A DNA stretch of 64,000 nucleotides, taken from NCBI GenBank assembly GCA_037693485.1, contig CM075346.1:60197001-60261000 (forward strand). Direction: 5' to 3'. Of this stretch, positions 52,584 to 61,883 are shown piece after piece (positions within the stretch are counted from its first letter, which is position 1; the number at the start of each line of letters is the position of its first letter). This DNA is from Kitagawia praeruptora. Taxonomy: Eukaryota > Streptophyta > Magnoliopsida > Apiales > Apiaceae. A program made the position numbers and the translations under genes. The notes under the pieces were generated by a model. That model was not told the DNA's origin. It was given only the letters and a program-made list of their open reading frames with translations, and did not search any database.

Positions 52584-54566
52584 TTATTGCATCAGGGGCT
52601 CCCCCTGGCTCACACCTCTCACACCCTCACCTTCACCTACTAAGGTGGAACTCTCTAGCTCTCCTTTTGCCTGACCGGAAGAAATGGTCAGCCTCTCATT
52701 GATTTTCTCTCCTTTTGCCTGCTCATAAGGCAGCCTCTCACTCCCTTCCCTCATTCCTAAAAGTGTTTCAATTACTACAAACTCCTCCACAGTTGACATA
52801 GGAATGTCACATTTTGCAGTGGTAGAGAGAGTTGTCAACGGATAAGGTGTATCCGTTGATGTAGTACTTATTGCTGTCAACGGATAGTTAGTTGAAGACA
52901 TATCCGTTGATGGAGAAACACTTGTCAACGGATGAAGGATATCCGTTGATGAAGGTAAACGAGTATCCGTTGAAGTGAAAACCAACACTGAATCTATGGT
53001 GATTGATTTTAAGGAAGAGGCCACAGATAGTGTTGTGAATTCAGGAATGGAAGATTGATGGTCCAACAAATCATCTAAAAGAGGATGACCACCAATTGTT
53101 GAGTGGGGCTTCTCCATGAATTTTAAAGATGGAGAATCAGGAATTGATGTAAATATCATATCCACATCCAGAGATGGAGTTGGTGATGGTGGATCAAAAT
53201 GTGTATCGATTTGAAGGTTAAGATCAAGGGGCTGTGACTCCACATTTATTGAAGTCACATCAAACTGAATTTGAGAAGGTACAGTTTGCTGTACAGTGTG
53301 TGCACCCTGTGATTCCCCAATGGTTTTGGATTTTACCCTTCTACCATAGGTTTTTGAGGGAGAGCTATCTGTGTCCCTTGCCCTTTTGTGCTGTGTTCCT
53401 GAAATGGAACTTAAATTAGTAGTCACACCCTGTTGAGAGGATGTAACTAGAAATTGGCTTGTAGGTTCATTAACAGTCTTTTGAGAGACTGAAATGTTGG
53501 TTGCACTTGCCTTACCTTCCTTATCCTTAGGGCTTCTTTGATGTTCACCCTGTCCCTCACCACTCACTACCACCTTCACACTCCCCTCAAGAGTTTTGGT
53601 AGTTTTTGCAACAGATGCCTTTTGAGAGACACCTGAGGTTTGTCTTTTAGATTGTGGTTTAGGAACTTTGGATTTGGTCACTTTGGTAGGAGCCTGTTTG
53701 GTCACAGTCACAGACTCCATTGTGACACTAGAAGGCAAAGAAATTTGGGGGTTGGAGATAGGAATTTCAGGGTTGGAAACAGTTACCTGAACAATTGGTA
53801 GATATACCAATTGTACTTCTGCATTTAGGTTCATTCGAATCAAATCACTTAAGACTCTCTTCTCCTGAACAAAACAATTGAACTTGCTATCCGGGTTAGC
53901 AATGGATAGCTCATTCTCAGATACATGCAGTGCTAGGAGCATTAAAAATCTAGCAAAATAAACATTCTTGCCCCTAGTTTCCTTTTTACCTAATTTAGCT
54001 GCTATCTCATACATGACTAGTGTGCCAAAATTATAAAATTTATCAGTTAAAAGCATACAAAGCATAACTAGCATGGAGTTGGTAACAGCATCAAAGTTAC
54101 TAATCTTGCCAGAAAAAGTTTTAATGAAGGCATCACAAAGATAACTCCATTCCTTAACCATACCTTTCCTAACAATTTTCCCTAAGTTCTCAGTACTAAG
54201 GGTATAATTTATGGAATTAAGCATGGTAACAATTTCAGCATTACTGGGTTCCTTCAGACAGTTATTCTCAGGCAATTTTAAACAAGCAGTTAACACATCA
54301 GAATTAACTACATAATTTTTACCCTTTAAAGAAAAAGCAAGTGTACCGTCTGTGCCATTGTACTCAGCAGATGCCCACATCTCTTCGATGACCTCATGGA
54401 TTAGAGGAGTGGTGGCAGTCATAGCATATGACAGTTTGCATTTCTTCACGAAATTCATCATGGTGTGATATGCTTCTGGAGCGTTCACAGTATCAACAAA
54501 GGCCGCGAAATTGTTCTTCTCATAGGTAAACCCGGTGGAAGACATCATCTTAACAATAGGCGCCAT
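52584..54566 (-). CDS. Element D ORF3, extra protein downstream of pol (660 codons)
   Basis: Start at 54,566 (MAPIVKMMSSTGF), 110 nt after a TATA candidate. Residues about 20-240 form a conserved domain (SLKGKNYVVNSDVLTACLKL, KEWSYLCDAFIKTFSGK, LVMYEIAAKLGKKE) shared with A and F and related in pattern to the PF20167-like domain of plant transposon proteins seen in E. Residues 260-450 are Ser/Thr/Lys/Pro-rich. Residues about 530-580 are encoded by seven decamers and read STD and YPLT repeatedly. SIRE-lineage elements are known to carry an additional, so-called env-like ORF here. I see no convincing signal peptide or membrane span, so an envelope role is not supported. Confidence 0.75.
   Translation of the reverse strand: MAPIVKMMSSTGFTYEKNNFAAFVDTVNAPEAYHTMMNFVKKCKLSYAMTATTPLIHEVIEEMWASAEYNGTDGTLAFSLKGKNYVVNSDVLTACLKLPENNCLKEPSNAEIVTMLNSINYTLSTENLGKIVRKGMVKEWSYLCDAFIKTFSGKISNFDAVTNSMLVMLCMLLTDKFYNFGTLVMYEIAAKLGKKETRGKNVYFARFLMLLALHVSENELSIANPDSKFNCFVQEKRVLSDLIRMNLNAEVQLVYLPIVQVTVSNPEIPISNPQISLPSSVTMESVTVTKQAPTKVTKSKVPKPQSKRQTSGVSQKASVAKTTKTLEGSVKVVVSGEGQGEHQRSPKDKEGKASATNISVSQKTVNEPTSQFLVTSSQQGVTTNLSSISGTQHKRARDTDSSPSKTYGRRVKSKTIGESQGAHTVQQTVPSQIQFDVTSINVESQPLDLNLQIDTHFDPPSPTPSLDVDMIFTSIPDSPSLKFMEKPHSTIGGHPLLDDLLDHQSSIPEFTTLSVASSLKSITIDSVLVFTSTDTRLPSSTDILHPLTSVSPSTDMSSTNYPLTAISTTSTDTPYPLTTLSTTAKCDIPMSTVEEFVVIETLLGMREGSERLPYEQAKGEKINERLTISSGQAKGELESSTLVGEGEGVRGVSQGEPLMQ
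52834..52974. repeat. Decamer hairpins inside ORF3 of D
   Basis: Seven copies at 52,834, 52,851, 52,876, 52,902, 52,924, 52,941 and 52,965, arranged as three inverted pairs with loops of 5-14 nt (for example TCAACGGATA, 5 nt, TATCCGTTGA). Confidence 0.9.
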
Positions 54567-54675
54567 TGGAGTGTTTGAGCTTTTGTTGCAGAGAGAGATT
54601 TAGTGAAGAAGATGCAGTTAACTATTGAGACTCTTGAAAATGGATAAAGGTGAAATGTGAGAATACAAAACAGCC

Positions 54676-54684
54676 TTTTATATA
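54676..54684 (-). promoter_or_regulatory. TATA box candidate for ORF3 of D
   Basis: TATATAAAA followed by GGC on the minus strand, 110 nt before the ORF3 ATG. It is conserved in A at 4604-4610. With the decamer cluster behind it, this copies the layout of the LTR promoter. Confidence 0.5.
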
Positions 54685-54797
54685 TTCCAAGAATTAAAAA
54701 TGAAATAATTAAGAGTAATTACCCCATTGGTCAAAAGTAACTGTCAGACAATAAATAAAAAGAAAAGAAGTACAGCCGTGACTAATTATACACGTTT

Positions 54798-54960
54798 ATC
54801 AACGGCTATATAAAAAGAATATGTATATCAACGGATAAAGATTGGACGGTTGAGAAAACAGTTTATCCATCGATGACGTGGACAACCTGTTATCCGTTGA
54901 CATACGAAAATCTAGTAATGTGTTTACACTACCAACGGATAAAAGGATATCCGTTGATAA
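54798..54960. promoter_or_regulatory. Decamer cluster in the pol-ORF3 spacer of D
   Basis: Copies or variants at about 54,799 (CAACGGC), 54,828, 54,870 (ATCGATG variant), 54,890, 54,933 and 54,949. The last two form a hairpin with a short loop. The cluster lies 115-285 bp upstream of the ORF3 TATA candidate. Confidence 0.85.
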
Positions 54961-55076
54961 GCAAATTTTGCCTTAGACAAAATTTCTGCTAAGAGTTATT
55001 CTGAGAGTTTTTAATTCTCAAGTAAATCAAAACACATTTCTAGCTGCAATACAGTATTATTAGATACCACTAGGAA

Positions 55077-58000
55077 TTATGAAAAATTAAGCATACCTAG
55101 TTCACCTACCAACCTTGTGAATGAAGATTCATCAAGAGGCTTGGTGAAGATATCTGCAAGCTGCATTTCACTTGGCACAAAGTGCATTTCTACTGTACCA
55201 TTCATCACATGCTCTCTGATGAAATGGTATTTGATGTCAATATGCTTGGTTCTCGAATGTTGCACTGGATTTTCTGTGATGGCAATAGCACTAGTGTTGT
55301 CACAGAAAATTGGAATCTTCTCAACTTTTAGACCATAGTCAATAAGTTGATTCCTCATCCAAAGAATCTGTGCACAACAACTTCCAGCTGCAATGTACTC
55401 AGCTTCGGCTGTAGAAGTGGAGACTGAGTTCTGTTTCTTACTGAACCATGACACAAGCCTATTCCCTAGAAACTGACAGGAGCCTGTAGTACTTTTCCTA
55501 TCAATTCTGCAACCTGCATAGTCTGCATCTGAATAGCCAATTAGATCAAAGCCAGAATCTCTTGGGTACCAAATGTCAAGGTTTGGTGTTCCCTTGAGAT
55601 ACCTGAAAATTCTCTTAATAGCAATCAAGTGAGACTCTCTAGGGTCAGCTTGAAATCTAGCACAAAGACATGTGGAAAACATTATATCAGGTCTACTAGC
55701 TGTTAGATATAGAAGTGAGCCTACCATGCCTCTATAGCTTGAGATGTCCACAGATTTTTCCTTAGTATTCAACTCAAGCTTAGTTGCAGTGGCCATAGGT
55801 GTTTTTGCAGAGGCACAATCCATTAAGTCAAATTTCTTTAAGAGATCATAAATATATTTTGTTTGACTTATGAAAATTCCCTCATTAACTTGCTTTACTT
55901 GTAAGCCAAGAAAGTAAGTTAATTCACCCATCATGCTCATTTCATACCTACTTTGCATAAGTTTGGCAAACCTTTTACAAAGCTTCTCATCTGTAGACCC
56001 AAAAATAATATCATCTACATAGATTTGAACAAGTATTGAAGAACCATTGACATTTCTATGAAATAAAGTTTTATCTACTGTACCTCTAGTGAAGTGATTC
56101 TCCAAAAGAAATTGAGATAAAGTGTCATACCAGGCTCTTGGTGCTTGCTTCAAACCATAAAGTGCTTTCAAGAGAAGATATACATAATCTGGAAATTCTG
56201 GATCTTCAAAGCCAGGAGGTTGATAGACATATACCTCTTCTTCCAGTTCCCCATTTAGAAAGGCACTTTTAACATCCATCTGATAGACTTTGAAGTTGGC
56301 ATGTGCTGCATAGGCTAGGAAAATTCTGATGGCCTCAAGTCTTGCCACTGGTGCAAAAGTTTCATCAAAATCTATTCCTTCTTCTTGAGAATAGCCCTTT
56401 GCCACTAATCTAGCTTTATTCCTCACAATTATGCCATTTTCATCAGTCTTATTCTTGAGAACCCATTTGGTACCTATGATACCTCTATCATCAGGTTTGG
56501 GCACAAGCTTCCATACTTTATTTCTCTCAAATTGGTTTAGCTCTTCTTGCATTGCTAAGACCCAATCTGGATCTAGAAGTGCATCCTCCACTTTCTTAGG
56601 TTCCTCTTGAGACAGGAAACTACTGTATAGGCATTCTTCTTGTGTGGCTCTCCTAGTTTGGACTCTTGAGTTTGAGTCACCAATGATTAACTCAAAAGGA
56701 TGATCTCTGGTCCATTTTCTTGAAGGTGAAAGGTTTGATCTAGATGAGGTTGCTTCATCTACGTGAGTATGATATTGTTGATTGGATATTGAGTTTTGAC
56801 TTTGAGAAACTCCCCCTGAGTTTGTTGTCCTTGAGGAATTATGAAGTTGACTGTCAACAGAAGCATCATTTTGTCTATCAACGGATGCTCCATTTTGCCT
56901 GTCGACGGATACATGAGAATGTCTGTCAACGGATGCATCTGATGATCTAGTATGACTGTCAACGGATGCTTCATTTCCAGTGTTAGCATCACTTCTAGTT
57001 GGACCAACAGCTCTAGGTGAATTTCCAAGGTCATGATCTTCATTTTCCTCATCATCATCAATGTACATTCTTCCTTCTACCTCATTTTCAAATCTCAACT
57101 TTTCATGGAAGCCTTCATCATTCAGACCTAGAATCTTCTGATCATCAAACACAACATGTACAGATTCCATGACAATGTTGGTTCTTAAATTGTAGACTCT
57201 ATAGGCTTTCCCTGCTGCATACCCAACAAAGATAGCTTCATCTGCCTTTGCTTCAAATTTGCCCAAGTTATCTCCATGATTCCTTAGCACAAAACACTTA
57301 CATCCAAAGACATGGAGAAAAGCTAACGTTGGTTTCTTGTTGGTGAATAAGTGGTAAGGAGTCATTCCTCTAGCTTGATTGATCAAGGAAATATTCTGAG
57401 TGAAGCAGGCAGTGCTGACAGCTTCAGCCCAGAAATATGTTGGCAATCTTGATTCACTTAACATTGTTCTAGCTGCTTCAATGAGAGTTCTGTTTTTCCT
57501 TTCAACAACCCCATTTTGTTGAGGTGTTCTAGCAGCAGAAAACTCATGGACAATTCCATTCTCTTCACAGAAAATATTCATTGTGGAATTTTTGAATTCA
57601 GTGCCATTGTCACTCCTGATTCTTTGTACTTTTACTTCAGAACCATTGTTTACTTGTCTGAGATGATTGATGATAATTTCACTTGCACAATCTTTGGAGT
57701 GCAGGAAGAAAGTCCATGTAAACTTAGAGAAATCATCCACAATCACCAGACAGTATTTCTTCTTTGAGATGGACATGACATTTACTGGACCAAATAAGTC
57801 CATATGCAGCAATTGAAGGGGCTTAACAATAGATGACTCTGTCTTGCTCTTGAAGGATGATTTCTTTTGCTTCCCTAATTGGCAGGCATCACACAGTCCA
57901 TCTTTGATGAACTCCAATTGAGGGATTCCTCTAACAAGATCCTTTCTTACCAAATCATTCATTACTTTAAAATTCAAATGAGACAGCTTTTTATGCCATA

Positions 58001-58457
58001 GCCAACTCTCATCCTTGCTTGCTTTGCTGAAGAGACAAGTAATGGATTCTGAGCATACTGAGTTGAAGTCAGCTATGTAAACATTTCCTTTTCTAAAGCC
58101 TGTCAGAACCACATTGTTGTTTTTCTTGTTAGAAACAACACAGGCTTCTTTAGTGAACTTTACTTCATAGTCTTTGTCACAAATCTGACTGACACTCAGC
58201 AAATTGTGCTTCAAACCTTCAACTAAAGCCACTTCTTCAATGATGACATTGTCCTTTGTAATCAAGCCATATCCCTTAGTATAACCTTTGCTGTCATCTC
58301 CAAAGGTAATCCTAGGGCCAGCTTCCTCCTTGAACTCTGTGAGCAGGGTTGAATCTCCTGTCATATGCCTAGAACATCCACTGTCTAGGTACCATAGATT
58401 CCTCTTATTTCCCTGCACACAATCCAAAATACAAATCAAGTTGATTTTGGTACCCAA
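55077..58457 (-). CDS. pol: Element D pol: copia polyprotein, intact (1126 codons)
   Basis: Same domain order and length as in element A: protease DSG at about residues 25-27, GAG-pre-integrase, integrase with its DDE motif, linker with ASVD repeats (about 495-530), RT with YVDDIIFGST (about 810-820), RNase H with SDADYAG and STAEAEYIAAG. All catalytic blocks seen are intact. The frame opens without an ATG, overlaps gag in the -1 frame and ends GELGMLNFS at 55,077. Together with the near-identical LTRs this suggests the family was recently active and that this copy could supply enzymes in trans. Confidence 0.94.
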   Translation of the reverse strand: MGTKINLICILDCVQGNKRNLWYLDSGCSRHMTGDSTLLTEFKEEAGPRITFGDDSKGYTKGYGLITKDNVIIEEVALVEGLKHNLLSVSQICDKDYEVKFTKEACVVSNKKNNNVVLTGFRKGNVYIADFNSVCSESITCLFSKASKDESWLWHKKLSHLNFKVMNDLVRKDLVRGIPQLEFIKDGLCDACQLGKQKKSSFKSKTESSIVKPLQLLHMDLFGPVNVMSISKKKYCLVIVDDFSKFTWTFFLHSKDCASEIIINHLRQVNNGSEVKVQRIRSDNGTEFKNSTMNIFCEENGIVHEFSAARTPQQNGVVERKNRTLIEAARTMLSESRLPTYFWAEAVSTACFTQNISLINQARGMTPYHLFTNKKPTLAFLHVFGCKCFVLRNHGDNLGKFEAKADEAIFVGYAAGKAYRVYNLRTNIVMESVHVVFDDQKILGLNDEGFHEKLRFENEVEGRMYIDDDEENEDHDLGNSPRAVGPTRSDANTGNEASVDSHTRSSDASVDRHSHVSVDRQNGASVDRQNDASVDSQLHNSSRTTNSGGVSQSQNSISNQQYHTHVDEATSSRSNLSPSRKWTRDHPFELIIGDSNSRVQTRRATQEECLYSSFLSQEEPKKVEDALLDPDWVLAMQEELNQFERNKVWKLVPKPDDRGIIGTKWVLKNKTDENGIIVRNKARLVAKGYSQEEGIDFDETFAPVARLEAIRIFLAYAAHANFKVYQMDVKSAFLNGELEEEVYVYQPPGFEDPEFPDYVYLLLKALYGLKQAPRAWYDTLSQFLLENHFTRGTVDKTLFHRNVNGSSILVQIYVDDIIFGSTDEKLCKRFAKLMQSRYEMSMMGELTYFLGLQVKQVNEGIFISQTKYIYDLLKKFDLMDCASAKTPMATATKLELNTKEKSVDISSYRGMVGSLLYLTASRPDIMFSTCLCARFQADPRESHLIAIKRIFRYLKGTPNLDIWYPRDSGFDLIGYSDADYAGCRIDRKSTTGSCQFLGNRLVSWFSKKQNSVSTSTAEAEYIAAGSCCAQILWMRNQLIDYGLKVEKIPIFCDNTSAIAITENPVQHSRTKHIDIKYHFIREHVMNGTVEMHFVPSEMQLADIFTKPLDESSFTRLVGELGMLNFS
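56870..56965. repeat. Decamer copies in the pol linker of D
   Basis: Five copies or variants (TCAACAGAAGC, TCAACGGATGC, TCGACGGATAC and two GTCAACGGATGC) in one orientation. On the coding strand they read GCATCCGTTGAC, that is Ala-Ser-Val-Asp. Element A has the same array at about 6,780-6,900. Confidence 0.88.
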
Positions 58458-60781
58458 GTTTCCTTGGGTCCTTTCTTGTTAGCCTTTGGTTTTACACTCT
58501 TGGCAATCTTCACTTTGGGTGTAGATGCTTGAGTGATAGGTTTAGACAGATGCTCATTTGCATAAATATTTGATGCATGCATTTGTGAAGAATTGGCATA
58601 CAAATTATCCATGATGGGGATGCTCCATGACATTTGTGGCATATTCACAGATTGAAAATAAGGATTAGATAGGCATTGCAGGCATACTTGGCATAGATTG
58701 AGGTACATGAACAGGAGTCCTTTTAACAGACTTGCAATTAGAAGATAGATGATTGACACTATTGCAATTACCACAAGTTTTCCTAGGAGCAAACTTGTCA
58801 GGAGAATAATTGTTTTTCTTGTTAATGCCTATCTTACCATTTCTGTTCTTTTTCTTTTTACCCTCAGTCTCTACTTTTTCATTAACTGACTTACCAACAG
58901 CCTTTTTGTTGGGTAAATCACCTGCCTTAGCCTTCTCACTTGATTTGGCCTGGCTACTTTCACCAGAAACAAAGTTCTTGGCTACTGGACCATACTGATT
59001 GTTCAGTCTCTTGAGTTCCTTCTTACTAACAGACTTTTTGTTAGTCGACGGATACCTCTCATCCGTTGATGGTTCATCTGTCAACGGATGATCACTATCC
59101 GTTGATTCACAAATAGTCTCTAGATCCTCAAGGCAAGGTTCTAGCTCCTTTTTCTTCTGAGTCCAGGTATCCCTTACAAATGATTCTATTCCCTGGACTT
59201 CTATTATGTTTTGAGAAATATTCCTACAACTTTGAAATTTAGCAATTATCCCTTGTTCTTTTTCAAGCTGGTTTCTTAAGATCAATTCTCTTTTTAACAC
59301 AGCTTCAAGTTCATTTTTAGCATCATTGCAATCAACTCTCATTTTCTCAAATTCTAGAAATTGAACTTCTAGAACTGCATTTCTATCACTTAAGAACTGA
59401 TTAGTTTCTTTAATCCTATTGTTCTCTTTAGTAAGTGATTTAAGAGTAACACTCAAGTGATATAGTTCAGTAGACATATCATCTATAACACTATTGCATT
59501 CCTCTTTGGTGAGCTCAGAGAGATTAGTAGAAAATACCTGATTGCTAGCTGAACTTGCTTCCTGCTCAGAATCAGCCATTAATGCAAGGTTGACAAACTC
59601 AGCATCATCATCAGAATGATTTCCATCAGCAGCCCAGTCATACTCTTGGGTCATGAATGCCTTTCCTTTCTGTCTGAGAAGATCAAAATATTTCTTCTTG
59701 TAGTCAATAGTTTCAGTTGACTTTCCCTTGTTCTCAGATCTAGGCTTCCTGCATTCACTTATCATGTGACCAGCAATACCACAATTGTAGCATTTAATTT
59801 TGGATTTATCCACATAATTGCTTGTAGAAAAATCCTTGTTAAATGGCTTGGTCACCCCAGAGTTTCTTCTGAATTTTAGCTTAGAGAATCTCCTAGATAG
59901 AAAGGCTAAATGCTCATCTATCTCATCCAATTCATCCTGCTGTAGGACATTCATTTCTTCAGACACTTTTTCCTTGCTTTTGCTCGATTCTGTTCTACCT
60001 TCACAAACCTCCCTGTTTGGTGTAGATTTAGCAGCTTCAGTCCTCTTTTCCTCCTTCTGCTCCAAGTTGGCAACAAGTGCAACTGACCCACTTTTCTTTT
60101 GGACCTTCTCAATTTCTTCATCCTGCTCCATTTCTAGTTCATATGTCTTTAAAGTTCCATAGAGTCTTTCAAGAGTAAATGACTTGTACTCTTGAGTGTT
60201 TCTTAGAGAAACAGTCATAGGCTTCCACTCTTTGGGCAGTGATCTCAGAAATTTGAGATTAGAATCTTTCACTTGGTAGATTCTTCCATACAGTTTCAAG
60301 CCATTCAGTAGCTTTTGAAATCTACTAAATGTATCATTCAATGTCTCTCCATTCTTGAAATGGAAGTGCTCATACTGTTGGATCAGTAGTTGCATCTAGT
60401 TTTCCCTTACCTGTTCTGTACCTTCACAAAGGTTTGAACAATGTCCCATACTTCCTTGGCGGTAGTACAGTTGATAACATTGTCAACCATGTCTGTTTCT
60501 AAGCCATTAAACAGAATATTCATGGTCTTTTTGTCCTTGTGAACTTCTGCAATATCCTCAGCGCTCCATTCAGAAACAGGTTTTGGGATGTACGTGTCTG
60601 GTGCATCTGCAGCAAGACCAACTCTTGAAGCAGCCTTCATTGGAACATGAGGACCCTTCTCAATGCAATCTACAAAACCTACATCAATAGACATGAGATG
60701 TAGACGCATTTTTACTTTCCAGTGAAAGTAATTTTCCCTATCAAGAACCGGTATCTTCACTCCATAATCCTTCTTAGACAT
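58436..60781 (-). pseudogene. gag: Element D gag, frameshifted
   Basis: Start at 60,781 (MSKKDYGVKIPV); an in-frame ATG 30 nt upstream is also possible. Defects: loss of one C near 60,433 (TTCAAACC for TTCAAACCC in A), a TAG at 60,396-60,398, and a net 53-bp deletion near 58,668 in the Asn/Tyr/Pro-rich tail that shifts the end into another frame. Otherwise it contains the DUF4219/UBN2-like N-terminus, CCHC knuckles CYNCGIAGHMISEC and CGNCNSVNHLSSNC, a coiled coil and four decamers at 59,046-59,105 encoding STD/HPLT peptides. Confidence 0.88.
59043..59106. repeat. Decamer copies inside gag of D
   Basis: Four copies in alternating orientation (GTCGACGGAT, ATCCGTTGAT, GTCAACGGAT, ATCCGTTGAT) within 64 bp. 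Element A has the same at 9,024-9,087. Confidence 0.9.
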
Positions 60782-60820
60782 GTTGAAAGTGTGTTGATCT
60801 TTAAACTTCAAATATATTAG

Positions 60821-60838
60821 AAGCTTGCTCTGATACCA
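60821..60838 (-). promoter_or_regulatory. Primer binding site of element D (initiator tRNA-Met)
   Basis: TGGTATCAGAGCAAGCTT on the minus strand, 2 nt inside the 5' LTR end. Confidence 0.9.
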
Positions 60839-61349
60839 ATTGTTATTCCCAGATTACACACTTGTATAATTGTAGAAGGGGGGGTTGAATACAATTCTTG
60901 ATAATTATAAATTTCTGATAAAAACCACAGAAATCTATAAGGAAATAATTGCTGAATAAGAAATGGTTCACAAACACATAAAAAATCAGGTGGTTAAATG
61001 TACCACCTGAGACTTTTATTCGAAGAAAACCCTGTGATACAAATGTACACAGCTTCTGTGTTTACAACTCTTTGCTTCTAAAGATATTCAAGAAACCCTA
61101 AGCAAATGTGTATGTTTTCTTACTATCTAAAGAGTTGCTACACTTGGTTATATATTCCAAGTTTACAAGTGCTACAGGAATAAGATAATATTAATCTAAT
61201 TCAAGTTGACTTGCTACTCCACTCCAAATCCACATGTAGCCGAAAGGTTGTCCTTGTGAACAGATATGTCCCCTGCACCTTTCTTGTATGTACTGTGTAA
61301 ATGGAATGCTTCTTTCTTCTGTGTTTCCAAAGTATGGCTGCCATATTGC

Positions 61350-61357
61350 TTTTTATA
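61350..61357 (-). promoter_or_regulatory. TATA box in the 5' LTR of D
   Basis: TATAAAAA on the minus strand. It would start the full-length RNA near 61,320. Confidence 0.6.
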
Positions 61358-61441
61358 CCTACTATCAACCCATGTGATCTGTCAGTCAAACATGTCCTTA
61401 TCAACTGCTAATTCCTAGCATAGGATAAAGTGACAATGATT

Positions 61442-61751
61442 ATCCGTTGATGTTGTGCCTACTTATCCGTTGATGGTAGTTTGAGCTGTATCCGTTGATC
61501 GAGTAGATTTGAGTTGTATCCGTTGATAGAGCCCTGTTCTCATCCGTTGATACATTTTCACTTAGACAGAATTACATAGCATAGCTTATTTACAATTGGC
61601 TACCCTATTCTGCCTATCCATTGATGGTCAACATGACTCTGAATAAAGACACTATCAACTGATAAATAGAGATATTGCAGTATGCTACAAAACCTCATCC
61701 GTTGATGAGCTACCTGTCAACGGATAGAGTTATAAGGTCTTATCCGTTGAC
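61442..61751. promoter_or_regulatory. ATCCGTTGAT cluster in the 5' LTR of D
   Basis: Same eight copies as at 49,521-49,830, unchanged by eye. Confidence 0.88.
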
Positions 61752-61822
61752 AGTTACAAAACTTGACTTATACAATTTTGCTTGAATGTTAAGTTATCAT
61801 CAACTACAACATATTCCTAACA

Positions 61823-61827
61823 TTGAC
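61823..61827. repeat. Target site duplication (right) of element D, TTGAC
   Basis: Matches 48,915-48,919. Confidence 0.93.
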
Positions 61828-61860
61828 AAGCACAAAAACCAAAAATAAAACACCAATGAT

Positions 61861-61877
61861 CCCCGGCAGCGGCTCCA
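61861..61877 (-). promoter_or_regulatory. Primer binding site of element C
   Basis: TGGAGCCGCTGCCGGGG on the minus strand, 6 nt inside the 5' LTR end. It is the same as the B PBS except for A instead of C at the fourth base. Confidence 0.75.
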
Positions 61878-61883
61878 AAAACT

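Larger units (their letters stand above)
48920..61822 (-). mobile_element. Element D: complete 12.9-kb SIRE-like Ty1/copia retrotransposon
   Basis: LTRs of 982 bp at both ends, tRNA-Met PBS, gag, pol, ORF3, ORF4, ORF5, PPT, and a TTGAC duplication. Only two LTR differences were noticed, so it is very young. Pol is open, but gag has a one-base deletion, a stop and a 53-bp net deletion, so this copy probably moved with help or was damaged afterwards. It carries roughly three dozen copies of the decamer ATCCGTTGAT/GTCAACGGAT. It sits in the leader of element C. Confidence 0.95.
60841..61822 (-). repeat. 5' LTR of element D
   Basis: 982 bp. Compared with the 3' LTR I noticed only two substitutions (GGCTGCC/GGCAGCC and AAACATG/AAACCTG). 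TATA box at 61,350-61,357, with eight decamers at about 61,442-61,751. Confidence 0.95.

Noticed and set aside
52834..52974. CRISPR-like spacing of a short repeat
   Set aside because: Plant DNA, repeats of 10 bp in both orientations with uneven short spacing; no array structure.
52584..54566. ORF3 as a retroviral-type envelope protein
   Set aside because: No convincing signal peptide, membrane anchor or glycosylation-rich ectodomain pattern; the label env-like is positional only.
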